Part shown: positions 1 through 5,988 of the stretch, one piece after another
Position numbering within the stretch: position 1 is the stretch's first letter
Layout: every line of letters begins with the position of its first letter
Notes under the pieces: model-generated
The model's input: the letters and a program-made list of their open reading frames with translations, nothing else
Databases searched by the model: none
Told to the model about the DNA's origin: nothing
NCBI GenBank assembly: GCA_964577835.1
Contig: CAZOBN010000068.1
Location: 1 to 16,628 of the forward strand
Reading direction: 5' to 3'
Length of the DNA: 16,628 nucleotides
DNA from: CAVVYA01 sp964577835
GTDB lineage: Bacteria; Pseudomonadota; Alphaproteobacteria; SMXQ01
Made by a program: the position numbers and the translations under genes

Positions 1-2058
1 TCGACCTACACGCGCAACCTGCAGCGGCAACTCGATAGCGAGCTCGACCGGCTGCATCCCGATCCGAAAGAAAAGGCGGCGCGCGTCGTCATCCGCAAGG
101 GACGCGAGAACTATCTTTGCCTGCTGAACCTGGAAGAGCTGGTCAACCGCGCGACCATGGCGCCGCGCGAGGCGATCGGCGCCGGGCTGATGGCGCGCTG
201 GGTGCGCAGCACCCGCGACGGCGACATGGTAGGCGGCGACTTCCCGACCTGGCTGATTCATCTGCTGGGCTACGCGCCGACCATGGGGCTCGCCGACCGG
301 CGCGGCGAATGCATCTATGCCGCCTGCGACCACTGGCGCAAATGCTTCATCGAGAAGACCGTGCGCCGCGCGCGCCACGCCGACATCGTGGTCGCCAACC
401 ATGCGCTGGTCATGGCGCAGGCCGCCTACGCCGGTCTCGACGACGCCAACGTGCCGACGCGCTACGTGTTCGACGAAGGCCATCATCTGTTCGAAGCCGC
501 CGATTCCGCGTTCTCGGCGCAGATCTCGGGGCGCGAGACGGCGGAGCTGCGCCGCTGGCTGCTCGGCGGCGAAGCGGCCGGCGGGCGGCGGCGCGATTCG
601 CGCGCGCGGGGGCTGGCCAAGCGCATCGGCGACCTGCTGGCGGGCGACGCGGAGGCCGAAGCGCTGCTCGCCGAGGCCTTGAAGGCGGCGAAATCCCTGC
701 CCGGCGAAGGCTGGATGAAACGCATCGCCGGCCATGCGCCGTCCGGCACCGACGGCGCGCCGCGCGGCGCCACCGAACTGTTCCTGTCGTTCGTGCGCCA
801 GCAGGTGCTCGCCCGCGCGCCGACCGACGATACCGCCTACAGCCTGGAGGCCGACAAGGCGCCGCTGGTCGACGGATTGGCCTCGTCCGGCCGCGCCCTG
901 GATACGGCGCTGCGCGAGCTGCAAACGCCGCTGGCGAAGATCGGCGCGCGGTTGGCCCGGCTCGCCGAAGACGATGCCGACAAGCTCGATACCGCCACCA
1001 AGCAGCGCATCGAAGGGGCGCTGAAAAGCCTCGATCGCCGCGCCATCACGCCGCTGATCGCGTGGCGCGCCATGCTGGCGACGCTCGACGACGACACGCC
1101 GCCCGATTTCGTCGACTGGTTCGCGCTCGACCGCCTGGATGGGCGCGAGAGCGACGTCGCCATGCATCGCCACTGGGTGGATCCGACGGTGCCCTTCGCG
1201 CGCGCCGTGTTGGCGCCCGCCCACGGCGCGCTGATCACCTCGGCGACCCTGCGCGATTTCGGCGTCGTGCCAAGCACGCATGCGCATGATGTGCCTCGCA
1301 CGCATTCGCATGACGAAGCCGATGCGCCGCCCGAGGAGGCCGGTTGGCGCTCGGCGGAAGCGCGCACCGGCGCGCGCCATCTGCCCAATGCGGCGATGCG
1401 CGCCGCCGTACCCTCGCCGTTCGACTATAAACAGCAGACCCGCGTCATCGTCGTGACCGACGTGGCCAAGACCAATCCGGCCGCGGTGGCCGCCGCCTAT
1501 CGCAGCCTGTTCCTCGCCTCTGGCGGCGGCGCGCTCGGGCTCTTCACCTCGATCGCGCGGCTGCGCGACGTGCACAAGCGAATCGCGCCGGTCCTCGAGG
1601 AAGCGGATATTACCCTGCTCGCCCAGCATGTGGACGGACTCGACACCTCGACGCTGGTCGACATCTTCCGCGCCGAAGAGGACAGCTGCCTGCTCGGCAC
1701 CGATGCGGTGCGCGACGGCGTCGACGTGCCGGGTCGCTCGCTCCGGCTCATCGTGTTCGACAGGGTACCGTGGCCGCGCCCCGACATCCTGCATCGCGCG
1801 CGGCGCACGGCCTTCGGCGGCAAGGCGTGGGATGAGATGCTGACGCGCCTGCGGCTCAAGCAGGCCTACGGCCGGCTGATCCGCCGCGCGGGCGACGCCG
1901 GCGTCTTCGTCATGCTCGATTCGGCGCTGCCGAGCAGGCTCGCCACCGCGTTTCCCGCCGGAGTTCCCATCGAGCGCATGGGATTGGCCGATGCGGTGAA
2001 GGGCGTGCGCGAGTTCCTACACACCGATATTATACAGCGCCACACGCCTCAGCCTTGA
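1..2058 (+). CDS. DinG/XPD-family Fe-S ATP-dependent DNA helicase, 5' truncated by window edge
   Basis: This is the C-terminal 685 residues of a superfamily 2 DNA helicase of the DinG/YoaA/XPD group. The frame is open from base 1, so the Walker A part lies outside the window. Using window residue numbers, the fragment starts in a motif Ia-like stretch (STYTRNLQRQ). Four cysteines (C40, C104, C109, C115) have the arrangement expected for the [4Fe-4S] cluster of this family. DEGHH at 158-162 is the Walker B/DEAH motif. TSATL near 416 and QAYGRLIRR near 620 match later helicase motifs, and GTDAVRDGVDVPG near 565 fits the second RecA-like domain. Family members unwind 5' overhang DNA, R-loops or similar structures during repair. 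A short tandem HAHD/HSHD repeat near residue 426 is unusual. terB follows 62 nt downstream on the same strand. Family assignment is firm; the choice between dinG and yoaA type is not. Confidence 0.9.
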   Translation, partial: STYTRNLQRQLDSELDRLHPDPKEKAARVVIRKGRENYLCLLNLEELVNRATMAPREAIGAGLMARWVRSTRDGDMVGGDFPTWLIHLLGYAPTMGLADRRGECIYAACDHWRKCFIEKTVRRARHADIVVANHALVMAQAAYAGLDDANVPTRYVFDEGHHLFEAADSAFSAQISGRETAELRRWLLGGEAAGGRRRDSRARGLAKRIGDLLAGDAEAEALLAEALKAAKSLPGEGWMKRIAGHAPSGTDGAPRGATELFLSFVRQQVLARAPTDDTAYSLEADKAPLVDGLASSGRALDTALRELQTPLAKIGARLARLAEDDADKLDTATKQRIEGALKSLDRRAITPLIAWRAMLATLDDDTPPDFVDWFALDRLDGRESDVAMHRHWVDPTVPFARAVLAPAHGALITSATLRDFGVVPSTHAHDVPRTHSHDEADAPPEEAGWRSAEARTGARHLPNAAMRAAVPSPFDYKQQTRVIVVTDVAKTNPAAVAAAYRSLFLASGGGALGLFTSIARLRDVHKRIAPVLEEADITLLAQHVDGLDTSTLVDIFRAEEDSCLLGTDAVRDGVDVPGRSLRLIVFDRVPWPRPDILHRARRTAFGGKAWDEMLTRLRLKQAYGRLIRRAGDAGVFVMLDSALPSRLATAFPAGVPIERMGLADAVKGVREFLHTDIIQRHTPQP

Positions 2059-2120
2059 CGTGCGAAGGTTAATGAGGATGATGAAGGAATGGGGAGCTTT
2101 GTAACAGGACGAGGGCCGTA

Positions 2121-2558
2121 ATGACCGATCACCACGACGCCCTGATCTATTCCATGCTGATGGTTTCGGCTTCGGACGGCAATATGACCGATGCCGAGTT
2201 GCATACCATCGGCGACATCGTCAAGACGCTGCCGGTGTTCCGGGATTACGATCCGGAGAAACTGCCGCAAGCATCCCAGGACTTCGCGAAGTTGGTCGCC
2301 AAGTCCGACGGGCTCGAAGAGGTATTCGGCCTGATCAAGAAGAACCTACCGGGCCATCTCACCGAAACAGCCTACGCGCTCGCTGTCGACGTGGTGGTGT
2401 CGGATCCCAAGGCCAGCCAGGAAGAGCTCCGCCTGCTCGAGCTCATGCGCCATCGGCTCGACGTGGAACGGCTGGTCGCCGCTGGCATCGAGCGCGGCGC
2501 CGCCGCGCGCTACATCCGCCCGAACGGCGCCATCGCCTCCATGCGGAAGGCAAGCTAG
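2121..2558 (+). CDS. TerB-family (tellurite resistance TerB-like) protein
   Basis: The 145-residue all-helical protein fits the TerB/DjlA-N-like fold. It has the typical acidic metal-binding pattern SASDGNMTDAE (about 17-26) and a second half of similar shape (SDPKASQEE, about 93-101). The family pattern 'MTDAEL..IGDIVKTLPVF' and 'ETAYALAVDV' is clear. TerB domains bind divalent metal and are thought to be stress or signalling adaptors at the membrane; the name does not prove tellurite resistance. The ATG at 2121 is preceded by GACGAGGG at normal ribosome-binding distance. The gene is a stand-alone small TerB, probably co-transcribed with the helicase upstream (62 nt gap), and a strong hairpin begins on its stop codon. 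Family call is confident; physiological role unknown. Confidence 0.85.
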   Translation: MTDHHDALIYSMLMVSASDGNMTDAELHTIGDIVKTLPVFRDYDPEKLPQASQDFAKLVAKSDGLEEVFGLIKKNLPGHLTETAYALAVDVVVSDPKASQEELRLLELMRHRLDVERLVAAGIERGAAARYIRPNGAIASMRKAS

Positions 2559-2585
2559 ACCTAAAGCACGCCAGTGCTTTAGGTC
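2558..2585 (+). terminator. Perfect 12-bp hairpin at the terB stop codon
   Basis: GACCTAAAGCAC (2558-2569), a 4-nt loop GCCA, then GTGCTTTAGGTC (2574-2585) form a perfect 12-bp stem starting on the last base of the TAG stop. There is no T-tract after it, so it is either a non-canonical terminator or an mRNA-end stabilising structure for the helicase-terB transcript. Confidence 0.5.
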
Positions 2586-2587
2586 GT

Positions 2588-2610
2588 ATGGCCCGACTTG
2601 ATCGGGCCAT
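2588..2610. repeat. REP-like palindrome
   Basis: ATGGCCCGA, 5-nt loop CTTGA, TCGGGCCAT: a perfect 9-bp stem. The same unit occurs inside repeat copy B at 5746-5768 (perfect) and inside copy A near 2800-2822 (with mismatches). It is therefore a dispersed palindromic unit of the kind common between alphaproteobacterial genes. Confidence 0.6.
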
Positions 2611-2654
2611 CTCATGCCTGTGCCTTGCCTTTGTGGAGAAAGATGCCCCGGACG

Positions 2655-2962
2655 AGCCCACGGCTGTCCGGTTGAGGCCGAGGCCGTTGGCATGCGCCGA
2701 TTCGTGGATGCCCCGAACAAGCCTGTCCTTGGGCCGCGCAACGCGCGGACCCGAGGGTCGGGGCATGACGGTTTTGTTGGATTTCCGCCCATCTTCGTCA
2801 TGGCGCGATTCAGTCGGGCCATCCACGTCAAGCCGTCGCTTGCGACGGTGACGACCGGTGTCCATCCTCCGCGTGCCCACCATCGAATGTCATGCTGTCA
2901 GCCCTTTCCTGGGAAACTCGGATGCTCAACCGGACAGTAGTTGGTCAAGCCGAGCCATGACG
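2655..2962 (+). repeat. Mosaic intergenic repeat, copy A
   Basis: This ~308-bp block matches the reverse complement of 5606-5878 along its whole length by eye. The blocks are, in order: CACGGCTGTCCGGTTGAGGC; GTGGATGCCCCGAACAAG; GGGGCATGACGG; GGATTTCCGCCCA; CAGTCGGGCCATCCACGTCA; CATCGAATGTCATGC; CTCGGATGCTCAACCGGACA. Copy A carries 36 extra bases at 2722-2757 inside the 'GCCCCGAACAAG / TCGGGGC' palindrome. It encodes nothing recognisable. Confidence 0.8.
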
Positions 2963-3015
2963 ACGTAGGGCCCTACCCCGCCGCTTGGCGCAAATTGCTG
3001 AGCGGCGAGCGGTCC

Positions 3016-3339
3016 TCACGCGAGCGGACTGGGTCCTTCGTGGGGTGATCCGACCGGCGGCTTTCTCGCATAAAATTCCATGACGAAACGCACCTTCCCG
3101 ATCGGCTCGACCTCATGGGGCTGCTCCGGATGCACCACGCCGGGCAGACCCGGCGATAGCACCTGTTCGCGGAGCGGATCGAGAACGCGATAGAGCAGCC
3201 GGCCTTCGAGCACTTGGATCAGCGCCCAGACGCCGGGCTTGGTGCGATGCCCATGGCGCAACCCCGCGGGCAGACTATCCTGATCGAAGATCGCCGTGCG
3301 CTTGTAGGGTGCAACATCCGGGGAAAGATCGTCCGTCAT
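3016..3339 (-). CDS. DUF1971 / YeaR-TehB-N-like small cupin-type protein
   Basis: The 107-residue protein fits the DUF1971 family (E. coli YeaR and the N-terminal domain of some TehB proteins), a small beta-barrel fold. Visible hallmarks are HRTKPGVW (31-38), LEGRLLYR (44-51), PGVVHPEQPHEVEPIG (66-81) and RFVMEFYAR (84-92). Candidate metal-binding residues include H31, H75 and E88. In E. coli, yeaR is known to be induced by nitrate, nitrite and NO under NarL and NsrR, which fits this location. It is the last gene of the leftward operon: its ATG follows the alternative oxidase stop after one base, with GAGG 9 nt upstream inside the oxidase gene, so translation is probably coupled. The biochemical function of the family is not settled; roles in nitrosative stress or tellurite tolerance are suggested. 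Confidence 0.82.
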   Translation of the reverse strand: MTDDLSPDVAPYKRTAIFDQDSLPAGLRHGHRTKPGVWALIQVLEGRLLYRVLDPLREQVLSPGLPGVVHPEQPHEVEPIGKVRFVMEFYARKPPVGSPHEGPSPLA

Positions 3340-3340
3340 C

Positions 3341-4006
3341 TCAGGCGGCCTCGCGGGTGTGACCCGTCAATCGGGCTGGAGCTTGTCCGTCCAGCTCATT
3401 GGCAAAGGCATGGTTGACGTCGCGATGATTGGCCTCATCGGCCCGCACGGCAATCACCACATCGCGCAAGGTGGCGTTGTCCGCGAGTTGCCAATAGCGC
3501 TTGGCGAGGGCTGGCGCCGGCACGTCGGTGTGCCGGCCGGCATCGATCTCGGCGAGATAGCTGGTGTAGCTGATCACCGCCTCCTCCTCGAAATAGCCGA
3601 CGATGCGATGGACCAATTTCGGCGAAACCAGGTAGAGCAGGAAGAAGGCATTGTAGAAGGCGCCCTGCACGAACAGGACCAGCGCCCGCTCGGCGAGATT
3701 GGGCTGGGCGATCTCGATGAAGGTCATGAGATGCATGCGCTCGTTCTCCGCCTCATCGAGCAGAGCCCGGATCCAGCCGCGGTCGTCGCACATGCGCCGC
3801 AGGCATTTGAGATGGTTGAGCGTCGCGCCGACCATGCCGGGCACCGCCGCGACCGTTTCCAAGACGATGGCTCGGTGACCGTAGCGCTTGGCAAAAAAGG
3901 TGTCGGCGAAGAAACGCAGCATCTTCACGAAACCGAAGGCGATTTGATCCGACAGGTTGCGCACCGGGTAGTGAACCGAGAGATCGACGAGAGCTGTGGA
4001 CGTCAT
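3341..4006 (-). CDS. aox: Alternative oxidase (cyanide-insensitive ubiquinol oxidase)
   Basis: The 221-residue protein is a di-iron alternative oxidase, a membrane-surface enzyme that oxidises ubiquinol and reduces O2 to water without pumping protons. All expected iron ligands are visible: E50 in LETVAAVPG, E89 and H92 in NERMHLMTF, a glutamate in FEEEAV (140-142), and E191 and H194 in RADEANHRDVNH. Y147 sits where the conserved tyrosine after EEEA is expected. The monotopic helices around 103-135 are hydrophobic. The start was set at ATG 4006 because AAGGGA lies 8 nt upstream; an upstream in-frame TTG at 4030 overlaps the globin gene and has no support. The globin stop (4020-4022) abuts this ribosome-binding site. 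In Vibrio fischeri, NsrR-controlled AOX supports NO-resistant respiration, which matches the nsrR and operator here. AOX is uncommon in bacteria. Confidence 0.93.
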   Translation of the reverse strand: MTSTALVDLSVHYPVRNLSDQIAFGFVKMLRFFADTFFAKRYGHRAIVLETVAAVPGMVGATLNHLKCLRRMCDDRGWIRALLDEAENERMHLMTFIEIAQPNLAERALVLFVQGAFYNAFFLLYLVSPKLVHRIVGYFEEEAVISYTSYLAEIDAGRHTDVPAPALAKRYWQLADNATLRDVVIAVRADEANHRDVNHAFANELDGQAPARLTGHTREAA

Positions 4007-4019
4007 GGGCCGTGTCCCT

Positions 4020-4496
4020 TTAGGATGCAACGCGGGCTGAATCTTCGTCGCCGGCCGATCCCGCGAGAAAGCGTTCGCCTTTTGCCAGCATCACGCCATG
4101 GCGAGCGGCAATACCCAATTCGAGGCTTTCGGCGATGCGCCGGGCGCGCTCGATGAAGTGATCGGCGGCGGCGGGCGGGCAAAGCTCGCGGGCGGTATCG
4201 GCGAACAGGGCAAGCCAGCGGTCGAAATGCCGCGCATCGATCGGCAACGGCATATGCTTTGGCATGGGCTGGCCATGATAGCGGCCGGTCAACAGCGCGA
4301 CCGACGACCAGAATTCGCACATGCGCTGAAGATGCGGTTCCCAATCCGCGATCCGCACGGCGAAGATCGGCCCGATCAACGCGTCGGCGCGGACCCGTTC
4401 GTAGAAACCCCTCACCAGGCGTTCGATCATGGCATCGTCGATGCCGGTCCGTTCGGCGATCTCCGCGGTGATCTGCGCCCTCGACGCGCTCGTCAT
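4020..4496 (-). CDS. Group III truncated hemoglobin (Ctb-like)
   Basis: The 158-residue protein aligns by eye with the group III truncated globin Ctb of Campylobacter. It has FYERVRADALIGPIF (31-45) with B10 Tyr Y32, DWEPHLQRMCEFW (51-63) with E7 His H55, YHGQPMPKHMPLP (73-85) with proximal F8 His H81, and HFDRWLALF (90-98) with G8 Trp W94. Such globins bind O2 and NO, and in Campylobacter ctb is part of the NO response. It is the first gene of the leftward operon with AOX and DUF1971. ATG 4496 was chosen because GAGAGG lies just upstream. Starting at 4541 would add residues encoded by the operator palindrome, which is implausible. The gene stop overlaps the leader of the oxidase gene. A short charged tail after residue 145 is not conserved. 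Role in NO binding or detoxification is inferred. Confidence 0.9.
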   Translation of the reverse strand: MTSASRAQITAEIAERTGIDDAMIERLVRGFYERVRADALIGPIFAVRIADWEPHLQRMCEFWSSVALLTGRYHGQPMPKHMPLPIDARHFDRWLALFADTARELCPPAAADHFIERARRIAESLELGIAARHGVMLAKGERFLAGSAGDEDSARVAS

Positions 4497-4508
4497 GAGC
4501 CCCTCTCG

Positions 4509-4539
4509 GCTAAATAGGTATTTCAAATACTTATTTAGC
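4509..4539. promoter_or_regulatory. Probable NsrR operator between globin operon and nsrR
   Basis: The arm GCTAAATAGGTATTT (4509-4523), one central C (4524) and the arm AAATACTTATTTAGC (4525-4539) form a palindrome with 14 of 15 bases paired. The core is two 11-bp arms separated by 1 bp with ATTT-N-AAAT at the centre and G/C at the fourth-from-inner positions. This is the architecture of the known NsrR consensus (AAGATGYATTT-N-AAATRCATCTT). It lies 13 bp from the globin ATG and 44 bp from the nsrR ATG, so one site could repress both transcripts, including autoregulation of nsrR. Confidence 0.8.
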
Positions 4540-4582
4540 ATGGCATAGTGGGGCTTGGCTATGCATATTCGCGGAACCAGCC

Positions 4583-5023
4583 ATGCGGCTCACGATGTTT
4601 ACCGATTTCGGCCTGCGCACGCTGATGCGGCTGGCCGCCGACCCGGAGCGCAGCTTCACGACGGATGAGATCGCGCGGCAATTCGCCATCTCGCGTCACC
4701 ATCTCACCAAGGTCGTCCGCGATCTGGCGAGCGCCGGCTATGTCACGACCCAGCGGGGCGCCGGGGGCGGTTTTCGGCTCGCCCGGCCGGCCGATCGCAT
4801 CACGCTCGGCGAGGTCGTCCGCGCGCTCGAATCGCGCGAGGCGCTCGTCGAATGTTTCCGTCCGGATGAGGGCGGCTGCGTGCTCACGCCGAGTTGCAGG
4901 CTCAAAGGCCGGCTCGCCGCGGCGCGTGAAGCGTTCCTGCGCGAACTCGACGCGACCACGCTGGCCGAATGCGCCTATCCAAGAGCGCCGCGCAAACCGA
5001 GCGGTGGCGCCGCGGCCGCATGA
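4583..5023 (+). CDS. nsrR: Rrf2-family NO-sensing repressor NsrR
   Basis: The 146-residue protein is an Rrf2 winged-helix regulator. The N-terminus MRLTMFTDFGLRTLMRLA and the DNA-binding region EIARQFAISRHHLTKVVRDL (29-48), followed by the wing GYVTTQRGAGGGFRLA, are typical of NsrR rather than IscR or RirA. ALVECF with C91, then C99 and C105, gives the three-cysteine cluster-binding pattern of NsrR (E. coli has C91, C96, C102); the 91-99 spacing is slightly longer. NsrR binds a [4Fe-4S] or [2Fe-2S] cluster that NO destroys, which lifts repression. The gene is divergent from the globin-AOX-DUF1971 operon and shares the 4509-4539 palindrome with it. Its ribosome-binding site is weak (GCGGA), fitting low expression. 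A membrane-protein gene follows after 30 nt. Confidence 0.9.
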   Translation: MRLTMFTDFGLRTLMRLAADPERSFTTDEIARQFAISRHHLTKVVRDLASAGYVTTQRGAGGGFRLARPADRITLGEVVRALESREALVECFRPDEGGCVLTPSCRLKGRLAAAREAFLRELDATTLAECAYPRAPRKPSGGAAAA

Positions 5024-5053
5024 TCGAAGCCGAACGTATGGGGAGTCCGGTTC

Positions 5054-5530
5054 ATGGATGATGTTACGATCGCACGCGCGTTCCATGTGCTCGCCGTGGT
5101 GCACTGGATCGGCGGACTGACCATGGTGACCGCCGTCATTCTCCCGGCGATCCGGCGCATGCCGGTGCAAGCTCCCCAGCGCCTGGCCTTGTTCGAGGCT
5201 GTCGAGGCGCGGTTCTCACGCCAGGCGAAGGTGTCGGTGACGATTGCCGGGCTCACCGGCTTTTACATGACCCACCGCCTGGCCGCTTGGGACCGATTCC
5301 TGGACCCCGCGCACTGGTGGATGCACGCGATGGTCCTCGTCTGGGCCCTCTTCACCATCGTCCTGTTTATCGCCGAGCCGCTCGTGCTTCACGCCCGGTT
5401 CCAGCGGCATGCCGCGCATGATCCTGACGGCACACTGGCGACGATGCAGCGCGTGCATTGGCTGTTGCTGACCTTGAGCGCGGTGACCATCGGCGCGGCG
5501 GTTCTCGGCGCCCACGGCTTCCTATACTGA
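5054..5530 (+). CDS. Four-helix membrane protein, CopD/DUF2269-like, NO-island member
   Basis: The 158-residue protein has four predicted membrane helices (about 8-30, 58-75, 89-109 and 133-155). It resembles small CopD-like or heme-binding integral membrane proteins in the phrase FHVLAVVHWIGGL. Histidines fall in or near the helices (H11, H17, H74, H91, H135), so heme or copper coordination is possible, but this is inference. The ATG has a good ribosome-binding site (GGGGAG, 8 nt upstream). It lies 30 nt after nsrR, so the two are probably co-transcribed and NO-inducible. A hairpin follows at 5568-5592. The family is not certain, and it is best read as an uncharacterised membrane partner of the NO response, perhaps working with quinol or heme. 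Confidence 0.7.
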   Translation: MDDVTIARAFHVLAVVHWIGGLTMVTAVILPAIRRMPVQAPQRLALFEAVEARFSRQAKVSVTIAGLTGFYMTHRLAAWDRFLDPAHWWMHAMVLVWALFTIVLFIAEPLVLHARFQRHAAHDPDGTLATMQRVHWLLLTLSAVTIGAAVLGAHGFLY

Positions 5531-5567
5531 AGCGCCGGCACCAGTATAACCCGTGTGCAAGATGCGA

Positions 5568-5592
5568 AAGGCCGGCGTGAACTACCGGCCTT
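5568..5592 (+). terminator. Hairpin downstream of the nsrR-membrane protein transcript
   Basis: AAGGCCGG (5568-5575), a 9-nt loop, and CCGGCCTT (5585-5592) form a perfect 8-bp GC-rich stem 37 bases after the stop codon. The 3' side has only TT and no long T-tract, so termination is likely but not certain. Confidence 0.5.
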
Positions 5593-5605
5593 GCAACATC
5601 ACATT

Positions 5606-5878
5606 CGTCATGCTCGGGCTTGACCCACGGCTGTCCGGTTGAGCATCCGAGTTTCCCGGGAAACCGCTGCCGGCATGACATTCGATGGTGGGCACGCGGA
5701 GGACGGACACCGATCGTCGCAGTCACAAGCGACGGCTTGACGTGGATGGCCCGACTGAATCGGGCCATGACGAAACTGGGCGGAAATCCAATAAAAACCG
5801 TCATGCCCCGACTTGTTCGGGGCATCCACGGATCGGCGCGTGCCAACGGCCTCGGCCTCAACCGGACAGCCGTGGGCT
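5606..5878 (-). repeat. Mosaic intergenic repeat, copy B (inverted relative to copy A)
   Basis: This 273-bp block is the reverse complement of copy A (2655-2962) minus its 36-base insertion. It contains two intact palindromes: 5746-5768 (ATGGCCCGA / TCGGGCCAT, 5-nt loop) and 5799-5830 (CGTCATGCCCCGA ... TCGGGGCATCCACG). The unit TGTCCGGTTGA or its complement appears at both ends of the block, so the element looks like a chain of REP-type units. Confidence 0.8.
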
Positions 5879-5935
5879 TGACCCGAGCATCCATTGATAA
5901 GAGTTGACGTTCAAGCGCCGGCAGTCGACCAATGG

Positions 5936-5958
5936 ACCCTCGGGTCGAGCCCGAGGGT
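5936..5958 (-). terminator. Hairpin 30 nt past the large reductase stop
   Basis: ACCCTCGGG (5936-5944), a 5-nt loop TCGAG, and CCCGAGGGT (5950-5958) form a perfect 9-bp stem. It follows the minus-strand gene ending at 5989 by 30 nt. It is also a REP-type palindrome, like those in copy B, so it may be a repeat unit used as a terminator. No T-tract is seen. Confidence 0.45.
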
Positions 5959-5988
5959 GACGGTCTTCTTTTACGCCAAGACCAGCCG

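Larger units (their letters stand above)
2559..3015. other. Gene-free intergenic region of 457 bp holding repeat copy A
   Basis: No supportable gene. The stretch contains the terB-end hairpin, a REP-like hairpin at 2588-2610, a ~308-bp mosaic repeat (2655-2962), and a 24-nt sequence (2973-2996) almost identical to the 3' end of the large reductase gene at 5989-6012. Short open frames here run through the repeat and show no ribosome-binding site or family resemblance. Confidence 0.8.
5531..5988. other. Gene-free intergenic region of 458 bp holding repeat copy B
   Basis: No supportable gene. It lies between two convergent transcripts (the nsrR operon from the left, the large reductase from the right). 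It holds the hairpin at 5568-5592, the inverted repeat copy B at 5606-5878, and a hairpin at 5936-5958. Confidence 0.8.

Noticed and set aside
2588..2940. Short open frames over repeat copy A (and 5608-5907 over copy B)
   Set aside because: The same peptides arise from the repeat at both sites. They follow palindromes, not codon constraint, and lack ribosome-binding sites.
4497..4541. Longer globin start giving an extra 15 N-terminal residues
   Set aside because: The extension is encoded by the operator palindrome and the ribosome-binding region; ATG 4496 has a proper site.
2655..5878. The NO island as a composite transposon
   Set aside because: The flanking repeats contain no transposase and no clean terminal inverted repeats or target duplication; they look like REP-type mosaics.
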